Assembly: GCA_030633015.1 (NCBI GenBank) | Contig: DAOVTR010000073.1 | Coordinates: 1 to 7,491, forward strand | DNA from: Bdellovibrionales bacterium | GTDB taxonomy: Bacteria; Bdellovibrionota; Bacteriovoracia; Bacteriovoracales; Bacteriovoracaceae | Reading direction: 5' to 3' | Length of the DNA stretch: 7,491 bases | Part shown: in pieces, positions 1 through 5,923 of the stretch | How positions within the stretch are numbered: position 1 is the stretch's first letter | Layout: each line of letters begins with the position of its first letter | Translations under genes and position numbers: made by a program | Notes under the pieces: generated by a model | Told to the model about the DNA's origin: nothing | Database searches by the model: none | The model's input: the letters and a program-made list of their open reading frames with translations, nothing else

Positions 1-480
1 AAATTTGAATTTAAAACGAAATATATAAATAGAGATGTTATTGGTCAAATAGTACTCCCAAATATTGACATACTTGATTCATATCTTTTCTTAAGAAAAC
101 TGAGTCTAAAACCATCCCTGAATTATCACACTCAAAAGCAACAACTTGGATACAAATTGTTTGCAGGCAGAGGGATGAGTTTTAAAGATGAGAAAGTCAA
201 TGACCTTGTTTTTAGATATGATGTTAGAAATATTGGAAACGTAAAGACCTTTCAAGAGTCACTTGGTTTACACTCTGAATATACTTATTACTATTTATTA
301 AAAGCAAAAGATGCAAAACAAAGATCCTTAAAAGAAAAATATTCAAAGCGAGCGATTGAAATTTTTCCTTACGCTTTTCCTGCATATTATAATTTATGTT
401 ATTTGAAAGATGAGCAAGAGAGGAGGAACTGTATTGAATCAATCGAATTAGTTAAAAAAGAGATATATAATTATTATTAA
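1..480 (+). CDS. C-terminal part of an unidentified protein with a TPR-like tail (5' truncated by window)
   Basis: The reading frame is open from the first base to the TAA at 478-480, giving 159 residues with no convincing internal start. A TTG at 157 is possible but has no good ribosome binding site, so the gene most likely begins upstream of the window. The last 70 or so residues are strongly helical and resemble a tetratricopeptide unit: a Tyr/Leu-rich helix, a Lys-rich helix with the pattern YSKRAIEIFP, then AFPAYYNLCYL. The first part (fragment residues 21-56) resembles the end of an SGNH hydrolase: NIDILD, a His at 43 and GYKLFAG, compared with NAHYLD, His265 and GHKYIAG in the next gene. 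The usual Asp three residues before the His is missing. The next gene starts 11 bases downstream, so they are probably co-transcribed. Function is unknown; the SGNH-like reading is tentative. Confidence 0.7.
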   Translation, partial: KFEFKTKYINRDVIGQIVLPNIDILDSYLFLRKLSLKPSLNYHTQKQQLGYKLFAGRGMSFKDEKVNDLVFRYDVRNIGNVKTFQESLGLHSEYTYYYLLKAKDAKQRSLKEKYSKRAIEIFPYAFPAYYNLCYLKDEQERRNCIESIELVKKEIYNYY

Positions 481-491
481 AAAGAGATGTT

Positions 492-1376
492 ATGATCAAA
501 AAAATGATATTTATTATTGTATTTAGTTTAATTTTATTTGAGTTAGGATTAAACGCGATAAGTTTTGGTTTGGGTTTTTTTGGCTCAAATTATGATCAGA
601 GTAAGGAAAAAGTAGGAGGTAAAAAAAAGATATTTAAAATTATGGTATTGGGAGAATCAACCAGTTATGGTCTTTTTCTTAAAGATAGAAAAAGAGAGGC
701 TTTTCCATTTGTTATAAAAGAAAAGATGTCCAAGTTGTTTCCTGATACAACATTTGAAATAATCAATCTTTCTTATCCTGGTCAAATAAGTGATTCAATA
801 TATTCCCAATTAGAATTTTCTCTTAAGCGTTATAATCCTAGCTTGGTTATTTGCCAGTTCGGAACTAATGATTCAAATCCGGCCTTAAATCCTTTCTTGC
901 AGGTAAAGTTTTTTAATATGTTGGTCCCTGTTTTTTTAAAAAAGATAAAAATAGTAAAGCTTGCAATGTTGTCTTATTTTTATTTGAAATATAAAAACTC
1001 TGTCTCTCTTGGAGGTGATGGTCATTTTATTTTTTATAATAAAGAATTTGAAAACAAAAATGGCACAGAGGAGTATTACGTTGAAAGTAAAAAGAATTAT
1101 CAAGAAATAATAAATTTAATTAATAAATATGAAAAACCATATTTAATGCTTTCTTATTTTAATGCGCACGATATTACTTATAAACTTTTATTAGATGTAA
1201 AAATAGCGAATAATGCCCATTATTTAGATTTGAAATTGCCCGTAGATGAAAATAATCAGTTCTTTTTTGCAGATGATGGATGGCATCCAAGTATTGAGGG
1301 GCATAAGTATATAGCAGGTAAAACAGTAGAGTATATTCTTAATCATCGAGACCATTTTTCGTTAGAAGCAAATTAA
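492..1376 (+). CDS. SGNH/GDSL-type hydrolase, N-terminally membrane-anchored
   Basis: This 294-residue protein has a hydrophobic N-terminus (about residues 4-30) that should act as an uncleaved anchor or signal, placing the catalytic domain outside the cytoplasmic membrane. The SGNH family marks are present in order: block I VLGEST with nucleophile Ser56 (GES instead of GDS), block II YPGQ with the oxyanion Gly97, block III FGTND with Asn126, and block V DDGWHP with Asp262 and His265. All four catalytic positions are retained, so it should be an active esterase or acyl-transfer-type hydrolase. The family includes lipases, deacetylases of surface glycans and O-acyl esterases; the substrate cannot be read from sequence. 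The ATG start is preceded by a purine stretch (AAAAAGAGA). The gene lies 11 bases after the upstream partial gene, which supports an operon. No terminator hairpin with a T-tract follows. Confidence 0.88.
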   Translation: MIKKMIFIIVFSLILFELGLNAISFGLGFFGSNYDQSKEKVGGKKKIFKIMVLGESTSYGLFLKDRKREAFPFVIKEKMSKLFPDTTFEIINLSYPGQISDSIYSQLEFSLKRYNPSLVICQFGTNDSNPALNPFLQVKFFNMLVPVFLKKIKIVKLAMLSYFYLKYKNSVSLGGDGHFIFYNKEFENKNGTEEYYVESKKNYQEIINLINKYEKPYLMLSYFNAHDITYKLLLDVKIANNAHYLDLKLPVDENNQFFFADDGWHPSIEGHKYIAGKTVEYILNHRDHFSLEAN

Positions 1377-1431
1377 GTCGTATGTTCTGGCATGGAAGAT
1401 GCAATATTTAAGATCAATAGAAACGAAAACA

Positions 1432-1437
1432 TATAAT
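1432..1437 (+). promoter_or_regulatory. Possible -10 element upstream of the small secreted gene
   Basis: A perfect TATAAT hexamer lies in the gap after the hydrolase gene, 63 bases before the TTG start at 1500. No good -35 hexamer sits 16-18 bases upstream, so this is only a candidate. In an AT-rich genome this hexamer can occur by chance. Confidence 0.3.
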
Positions 1438-1484
1438 TAACAACTTAGAGATAAAAAAGTGTATAAACTTTGGTCAGTTGTTAA
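1437..1484 (+). repeat. Perfect 9-bp inverted repeat in the 5' region of the gene at 1500
   Basis: TTAACAACT at 1437-1445 is matched exactly by its reverse complement AGTTGTTAA at 1476-1484, with 30 bases between the arms. The right arm ends one base before the ribosome binding site (AGAGG, 1486-1490). In RNA, the pairing would place a stem directly beside the Shine-Dalgarno sequence; in DNA, the arms could be two operator half-sites. It is not a terminator, because no T-tract follows. Confidence 0.55.
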
Positions 1485-1485
1485 C

Positions 1486-1490
1486 AGAGG
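1486..1490 (+). promoter_or_regulatory. Ribosome binding site supporting a TTG start
   Basis: AGAGG(A) lies 9 bases before the TTG at 1500. No in-frame ATG exists in the signal-peptide region, so this site decides the choice of a TTG initiation codon. Confidence 0.65.
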
Positions 1491-1499
1491 AAAACTGTT

Positions 1500-1847
1500 T
1501 TGAGGATTTTAAGTTTATTGTTTATCTACTTAATTTTAGGCTTGCAAGTACATGCTAGCGAGTGTGATATTTATTATAATCAAGATATGTATGAGGTTTT
1601 TAGAGGTAATAAAAAGATTCTCTCTAATAGATTTTATGATTTAGATTATACAATTGACAAGAGAGACGCTCTTATAGATCAAGGATATTGCGATGGGATT
1701 AATCGCCTGAAACCATGTGAAATAGTTAATAATAATATTTTCTTTCGGGTAGAAAGAGATAATCTCCCTATTTCAAGGTGGTTTAGGTCAAGAAGGGCCG
1801 CAGTTGACTTTAAAGATCGTCTTTTAGACCGAGATGTCTGCTACTAA
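1500..1847 (+). CDS. Small secreted protein made of two cysteine-bracketed repeats
   Basis: The 115-residue product starts at TTG with an AGAGG site 9 bases upstream. Residues 1-19 form a typical signal peptide (Arg2, a Leu/Ile-rich core, VHA before the likely cleavage), so a mature protein of about 96 residues should be exported. It contains two similar units. Unit 1 is residues 22-64 and unit 2 is residues 73-114. Each starts with C[DE]I, is followed by an aromatic/charged strand-like stretch, has an Ser-x-x-Phe in the middle, and ends with a helix of the form D-x-[KR]-D-x-L-[IL]-D before a final Cys. The four cysteines (22, 64, 73, 114) probably form one disulfide per unit. I do not recognise the family. 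The next gene also encodes a small exported protein, but it has its own promoter. Confidence 0.78.
   Translation: MRILSLLFIYLILGLQVHASECDIYYNQDMYEVFRGNKKILSNRFYDLDYTIDKRDALIDQGYCDGINRLKPCEIVNNNIFFRVERDNLPISRWFRSRRAAVDFKDRLLDRDVCY
1563..1841 (+). repeat. Internal two-fold protein repeat within the secreted protein
   Basis: Codons 22-64 (1563-1691) and 73-114 (1716-1841) encode units of 43 and 42 residues. They align end to end with one gap, and about ten positions are identical, including both boundary cysteines. The similarity is at protein level only; the DNA has diverged, which points to an old duplication. Confidence 0.55.
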
Positions 1848-1856
1848 TTATTAAGT

Positions 1857-1886
1857 TTGATTATTTGTCTAAAAAATTATTATAAT
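1857..1886 (+). promoter_or_regulatory. Sigma70-like promoter for the small secreted gene at 1914
   Basis: TTGATT at 1857-1862 and TATAAT at 1881-1886 are separated by 18 bases. Transcription would begin near 1893, about 20 bases before the ATG at 1914 and upstream of its ribosome binding site. A frame opening with the TTG at 1857 would start inside the -35 element, so that longer start is unlikely. Confidence 0.6.
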
Positions 1887-1900
1887 ACCTTTATAAATTT

Positions 1901-1908
1901 GGGGGGAG
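1901..1908 (+). promoter_or_regulatory. Very strong G-rich ribosome binding site
   Basis: GGGGGGAG lies 5 bases before the ATG at 1914 and fixes the start. A run of six G is unusual in this AT-rich window and predicts high translation initiation. Confidence 0.75.
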
Positions 1909-1913
1909 CTGAT

Positions 1914-2312
1914 ATGAAATATTTAATATTTTTTTTGATAAGCATTAATTGTTATGCATCTGATTTTGAATGCAAGTTTAAAGATTCAAGCAGTACACTT
2001 ACAGGTAGGCAAATTAAAATAGCAAAAGAATATAAAGATAAGATTTTAAATGATCTTGCTAAAACTGTTGCTCCTAATGAAAAAGCGCCGAAAGCAACTC
2101 AAGCAATATATCTTCAAATTTGCAAAATGAAGGATTCAGATCTTTACGATATGAAGATGATGCAAGATGATCCAAAATATATGGATAAAAAAATGAAAAA
2201 ATTGAAAGGTGAGCTTAAAAAAGCAGAAAAGGAGCTTGAGAGTTTTTCTGAAGAAGAGATAAAAAAAGCAGGTCAAGATGAATCAAAACCTGGTGATATG
2301 ACTAAAAACTAA
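1914..2312 (+). CDS. Small secreted lysine-rich protein of unknown function
   Basis: With the ATG at 1914 the product is 132 residues. Residues 1-16 are a short signal peptide (MKYLIFF..., CYAS before the likely cleavage). The Cys at 13 does not fit a lipobox, so I do not call a lipoprotein. The mature part has two cysteines (20 and 70), which may form a disulfide. It ends in a very charged helical region (about 90-125) rich in Lys and Glu with coiled-coil spacing of Leu/Met, followed by a polar tail. A start at 1857 would add 19 residues but would place the initiator in the promoter and bury the signal peptide. The gene is 1 base from the stop of the convergent large gene. No family is recognised; periplasmic or extracellular location is inferred from the signal peptide. 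Confidence 0.78.
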   Translation: MKYLIFFLISINCYASDFECKFKDSSSTLTGRQIKIAKEYKDKILNDLAKTVAPNEKAPKATQAIYLQICKMKDSDLYDMKMMQDDPKYMDKKMKKLKGELKKAEKELESFSEEEIKKAGQDESKPGDMTKN

Positions 2313-2313
2313 T

Positions 2314-5300
2314 TTATTTTTGTCTAATTAACACAGGATATGCGTTTTTTTGATATCTTTTTGAAATAATTTTAAAAATATTTAATTCAGAGTTTTCATT
2401 TATTTCATTGGAGCTTAAGTTGTTCTTGTTAGTTCGTCTTCGATTACGAGAGTTTAGCTTACGCATATAACTTGCTTCATCTTCACTGTTATCACCGATG
2501 TTGATCGCTTGTTGATTATTACTGCTGCCCATCTTTGACTTTGAAAATGAGATGTTTTGTCCTTGAAAATTTCCATTGAGGCTATTGGTATCATTTGGAG
2601 TGTTAGTTTTGCCTTTAGTTGGTTTAATTTTTAGCTTAGAGCTATAGTTTGCTCCTTTGTAGTTTTGACCTGTTAAAGAGTGAATTCTAGATTGAATATT
2701 TTTAAGTGTTGAATTATCTGTCTTTTTTATATCTTCTTTTGTTTTTAAATCGAGGCCCATTGAAGATAGTTTTTTTCTGGTAGTGTTGAGTGCATTTTTT
2801 ACATTTCTGGTTGCTTGTTTACTTTTGGTAAAATTTGAAGTGTATCTCTCCCCTTCAATATAGCTATTTTCACTACCTGTATTGGAAGTCGTGCTTTTGG
2901 TAATATTACTAACAGGAACACTTGAAAGGGTAACTGATCTTGCTTCGCTATTTATTGCGTTTTGCTGTCCACTTGTTGATGAAGCAACAGATTGGGCCCC
3001 AGCTTCCAATGTTGTCTGTTGGTTTTGATCAACTCCATTAATCTTTCCTCTTTGAGCTGAGGTTGATTGGGTTGAGTTTGCACTGTTCATATTATTTATG
3101 ATTCTTTGGTACTCTCCACCCATGGTAATTATATTTGCAAGGTTAGTCTGTGCTAGTCCAAGCCCGCCTATTGCAGCTGCTTGAAAAGCCGCTGCAAATT
3201 CTACCCTCGTTTCAGGTGTTGGAAATTTTGCGACTCCCTCTTTGGCCCAGACATCTTTTGTTGCCGTAAAGTCTGTGGCAGCTTTTGTACCTTTTTTAAT
3301 GGCTGAAGCGTTCATTATCTCTTCTAATATTTGTGTGTAGCTAGTCTCTTCATTTGTAACTTGCGAGACTTGGTTAATTCCAGTTTGTTCATCTTCTCTA
3401 ATTTCCTGTAGGGTCTGATTTTCGCTGTTGGGAATTGTAGCGGGTTGGTCTCCACTTAAATCGCTAGTTTGATCTTTTTGAGCGTCAATTTCAGATGTGA
3501 TATCAGTAAGTGATGATGATGCTTGCTCTTGAGCAAATGCATTTTTTATTAATTTTTTATAACCATTTAAAATAAAATTTATTATATTGGTTCTGCTTTT
3601 TAATTGAACATAGTGAATATTTTTTGTTCGTTGAAAATTTACCGTTGGAGTGTTGTAAGTATCTCGGCCCTCAAATGGTTCCACAAATTGAAGTGGAGGA
3701 TTGGGGCTAAGATAGTTGTCAGCAGGTTCAACTAATTGGCAGGCCATGTGAGTATGAATTTTTGCTTGGTCAAGTTCTTTCTCAGCTGATGCCAGTGCTT
3801 TTTTAGCTTTTACTAAGTCGAAAACATACCAGGCCATGAGGGCAGCGTATGCGACCCAAAGAGTTTTTTGGCCAATTTTTTCAACCATTTCAAAAACCTG
3901 TTTTGCTGTCCATGCTGCAAGACAGACAGCGGCATGTAGCCCAGAACAGGTTCCTTTCATACTATTTGCAAAATTTTCTAAGGTTTCATGCATATAATAT
4001 AGTGTCATTATAGCAGCCATCATAATGGTTATATTTTTTATCATGGCCTCATCTTCTTTAACCCAAGCCTTAGCTTCTGCTACTCTTTTTTCTGCGGCAG
4101 CTACTCGATTAATTTTATCTTCTAGCTCTCTTTGAGCTGCAATATTTACAAAGTGTAGAAAGCTCTCTAAAAGTTCCCTATTGACCGCTGTAAAGTCGGA
4201 GTGATTTATGGCCACATCAATAATTCCTGCGGCCCGTTCTAAGTTCCACATTTGCTGGTTATTACAGCTAGGCATTCTAAGCCACATCCAGTCGCAGACA
4301 TTATCAACAAAGGCACTGGCCGCGGAGATTTGATGAGCCAGATAGATGGCGGAGGCAGCAACATAAAGATGATAAGAGACGCATCTGGTATCTCCAATAT
4401 CGCTACACTGTACTTCAAAGGTTGCTCCGGTTACGGCTCCCATTAACTCTGCAACTTTGTCATTGACTCTTCCCTCACCTCGTTCAGCAATAGCTTCTGT
4501 CATGCGGTAGTCATTATCACGACTGATATTTAATCTCTGTTTAATAACTTCCAAAGCTTTTTCTTTGGCCTGTCTTGCAAGATTGATTGCAGTAGCAGAG
4601 TTTTGATTAATTCCTTCATAATAATCAAGAGATAGATCTCTTAATTGATTTCCATTTTGATTAGCATCATCAATAGCAGTTTTTCCATTGGTAGCCTGGG
4701 TATTTGCACTGGTTAGCTCCCTAGCTTGGGCGTTTTGTTGCCTCATGGTTTCTGCAGAGGTAGAGCCGAAGTTTGGGGCATTTGCACGAAGTGCTCTCGT
4801 CATGGGAGCAGAACTTGCAACTTCACTGTAAGATTTATCTAAGGCAGCTGACTCTTCATCACAAGTATCTTCATCATTTGGATTTTGATTTATTCTCTCA
4901 TAGCAAGCTTGTTTTGCAGCAGAAAGGTTGGCAGTTTCTGCTTTTTTATCTTGAAGATATTGAAGATCTGATCTTTCTCTTGCACAATCATTTGAAAATT
5001 GTCTTGATTCACATCTACTAAGGGATCTTTGGGCCTGAGTGATGGCGGTGGAAATTTGTTTTTGCTGGAACTGCTCTTCATTGTTTAGAGTCTTTAAAGA
5101 TGCGTCTCCAATATCATCTTTAGTAAGACTGTTTGCATTTTTTGCGACATTGATTGATCCACCTAAAACACTGGTTGCATCTTTAATTTTTTTAACCATA
5201 TCAGCTTTAGATATTACTCCTTGGGCCCAAGCAGCTTGGTAAAAATTTGTAGCAGCACTGGCTAATTTATTATCTAGAGTAATATTTCTGCTTTGTGAGT

Positions 5301-5595
5301 TTGCTTTAATTTCCTCTTCGGAAAGGAGTCTTCTATTTCCTGCAGCACAAATGGAGTCTTGTGGAGTATCTGCCATATTATAAAATGTTTTATAACTCCC
5401 ATCTCCAGTAATTTGAGTTACTGTCTGATCAATATTTTCAGGACATTGTTGTTGCAAAGTAGTTGTTCCGATATTAGGTTCACTGTTAGCTTGAGTTGTA
5501 GGAGCAACAACTTGAGGTAGCTCTTGGGCCAGAGAGATAGCACTATAGTTAATACAAAGTGAGTTTATTAAAATTATGGTTACAAACTTTTTCAT
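2314..5595 (-). CDS. Very large exported protein of unknown function with central membrane/coiled-coil hairpin
   Basis: This is a 1093-residue protein. Residues 1-24 form a signal peptide (MKKF, Ile/Leu core, SLAQ before ELPQ). AAGGA lies 5 bases before the ATG and supports the start. Residues 25-480 are mostly helical, with 10 of the 13 mature cysteines (51, 83, 195, 204, 231, 245, 397, 405, 434, 444). A CDWMWLRMPSC segment spans 434-444. Residues 484-518 are an Ala/Glu/Lys-rich helix. Hydrophobic segments lie at about 521-537 and 578-595, with cysteines 550 and 558 between them, and a second Ala/Lys/Glu helix follows at 596-613. After Cys619 there is no cysteine. Residues 840-1060 are rich in Ser, Asn, Gln and Thr and probably disordered, and the last 50 residues are basic. 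I recognise no enzyme motif. An envelope-associated structural or surface role is only a guess. It converges on the preceding secreted gene. Confidence 0.85.
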   Translation of the reverse strand: MKKFVTIILINSLCINYSAISLAQELPQVVAPTTQANSEPNIGTTTLQQQCPENIDQTVTQITGDGSYKTFYNMADTPQDSICAAGNRRLLSEEEIKANSQSRNITLDNKLASAATNFYQAAWAQGVISKADMVKKIKDATSVLGGSINVAKNANSLTKDDIGDASLKTLNNEEQFQQKQISTAITQAQRSLSRCESRQFSNDCARERSDLQYLQDKKAETANLSAAKQACYERINQNPNDEDTCDEESAALDKSYSEVASSAPMTRALRANAPNFGSTSAETMRQQNAQARELTSANTQATNGKTAIDDANQNGNQLRDLSLDYYEGINQNSATAINLARQAKEKALEVIKQRLNISRDNDYRMTEAIAERGEGRVNDKVAELMGAVTGATFEVQCSDIGDTRCVSYHLYVAASAIYLAHQISAASAFVDNVCDWMWLRMPSCNNQQMWNLERAAGIIDVAINHSDFTAVNRELLESFLHFVNIAAQRELEDKINRVAAAEKRVAEAKAWVKEDEAMIKNITIMMAAIMTLYYMHETLENFANSMKGTCSGLHAAVCLAAWTAKQVFEMVEKIGQKTLWVAYAALMAWYVFDLVKAKKALASAEKELDQAKIHTHMACQLVEPADNYLSPNPPLQFVEPFEGRDTYNTPTVNFQRTKNIHYVQLKSRTNIINFILNGYKKLIKNAFAQEQASSSLTDITSEIDAQKDQTSDLSGDQPATIPNSENQTLQEIREDEQTGINQVSQVTNEETSYTQILEEIMNASAIKKGTKAATDFTATKDVWAKEGVAKFPTPETRVEFAAAFQAAAIGGLGLAQTNLANIITMGGEYQRIINNMNSANSTQSTSAQRGKINGVDQNQQTTLEAGAQSVASSTSGQQNAINSEARSVTLSSVPVSNITKSTTSNTGSENSYIEGERYTSNFTKSKQATRNVKNALNTTRKKLSSMGLDLKTKEDIKKTDNSTLKNIQSRIHSLTGQNYKGANYSSKLKIKPTKGKTNTPNDTNSLNGNFQGQNISFSKSKMGSSNNQQAINIGDNSEDEASYMRKLNSRNRRRTNKNNLSSNEINENSELNIFKIISKRYQKNAYPVLIRQK

Positions 5596-5600
5596 AGTTT

Positions 5601-5605
5601 TCCTT
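5601..5605 (-). promoter_or_regulatory. Ribosome binding site of the large exported protein
   Basis: Read on the minus strand this is AAGGA, 5 bases before the ATG at 5595. It supports the start that gives a complete signal peptide. Confidence 0.7.
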
Positions 5606-5644
5606 AATAACTTATCATAATCTATAAAATGGTTTTAATATTAA

Positions 5645-5660
5645 ATAACGTCATAACGTC
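5645..5660. repeat. Tandem 8-bp direct repeat in the divergent intergenic region
   Basis: ATAACGTC occurs twice back to back (5645-5652 and 5653-5660), about 50 bases upstream of the large minus-strand gene. This is roughly where a promoter or operator for that gene would lie. I found no convincing -35/-10 pair for the minus strand here, so a regulatory role is inferred from position only. Confidence 0.4.
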
Positions 5661-5717
5661 CTAAATTTATAAGTATTAATTCATATTTTAGCACGGTTTG
5701 GCTTGCCAATAAATATG

Positions 5718-5730
5718 GTCAAATGTTGAC
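5718..5730. promoter_or_regulatory. Short palindrome overlapping the -35 of the tRNA promoter
   Basis: GTCAA-ATG-TTGAC is a perfect 5-bp inverted repeat with a 3-base centre. Its right arm forms the first five bases of the predicted -35 hexamer, so a bound protein would compete with RNA polymerase. The short arm length means it could be chance. Confidence 0.3.
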
Positions 5731-5756
5731 TTGGAAGCTTATTTTTGCTGTGTTAA
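5726..5756 (+). promoter_or_regulatory. Likely promoter of tRNA-Arg(ACG)
   Basis: TTGACT at 5726-5731 is a good -35 element. The best -10 is TGTTAA at 5751-5756, with a slightly long 19-base spacing. Transcription would begin near 5763, leaving a leader of about 8 bases before the mature tRNA, which is usual for tRNA genes. Confidence 0.45.
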
Positions 5757-5770
5757 AGTGATTTTTGATT

Positions 5771-5847
5771 GCAGCCGTAGCTTAGTTGGATAGAGCACCT
5801 GACTACGAATCAGGAGGTCGCACGTTCGAATCGTGCCGGTTGCGCCA
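5771..5847 (+). tRNA. tRNA-Arg, anticodon ACG
   Basis: The 77-base gene folds as a full cloverleaf. The acceptor arms GCAGCCG and CGGTTGC pair with one G-U. The D arm follows TA. The anticodon stem CCTGA/TCAGG encloses the loop CTACGAA, with anticodon ACG at 5805-5807. The T arm is GCACG/CGTGC around TTCGAAT. A discriminator G and encoded CCA end the gene at 5847. This tRNA reads CGU, CGC and CGA once A34 is converted to inosine by TadA, whose gene lies at 6663-7151. The loop keeps U33-A34-C35-G36-A37, the core that TadA recognises. The likely promoter is at 5726-5756. I see no clear hairpin terminator after it; a T-rich stretch at about 5879-5884 lacks a stem, so read-through into the next gene is possible. 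Confidence 0.97.
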
Positions 5848-5923
5848 TTTGTTTTAAGTTTTCAGCAGGTTAGGTCATTTTTTCTCTCTAAATTATTTTA
5901 TATTTTAACAGTATTATTAAGAT

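Noticed and set aside
224..442. Minus-strand open frame of 72 codons opposite the first partial gene
   Set aside because: The plus-strand frame is open from the window start and looks like real protein; the antisense frame is a Leu/Ser-rich shadow without a start signal.
614..644. AGGAGGT followed by an in-frame ATG inside the SGNH hydrolase, a possible internal start
   Set aside because: The spacing is 21 bases, too long for initiation, and the purines simply encode Gly-Gly-Lys-Lys; starting there would remove the membrane anchor.
1390..1402. GCAT-ggaag-ATGC hairpin after the hydrolase gene as a terminator
   Set aside because: The stem is only 4 bp and no T-tract follows.
1914..1980. Lipoprotein signal at Cys13 of the small secreted protein
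   Set aside because: The residues before the Cys (SIN) do not fit a lipobox, and the segment before it is too short; an ordinary signal peptidase I site fits better.
4252..4446. Plus-strand open frame of 64 codons inside the large minus-strand gene
   Set aside because: Lies wholly antisense to a well-supported gene, has no ribosome binding site and encodes no recognisable features.
4773..5242. Further short open frames on both strands across the N-terminal coding part of the large gene
   Set aside because: They are shadows of the 1093-residue frame, which has a signal peptide, ribosome binding site and continuous coding character.
5771..5847. tRNA as an integration site with mobile DNA beside it
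   Set aside because: No integrase, no second copy of the tRNA 3' end and no phage-like gene is visible in the window.
5848..5890. T-rich stretch after the tRNA as an intrinsic terminator
   Set aside because: A T-run is present at about 5879-5884 but I could find no stable stem directly before it.
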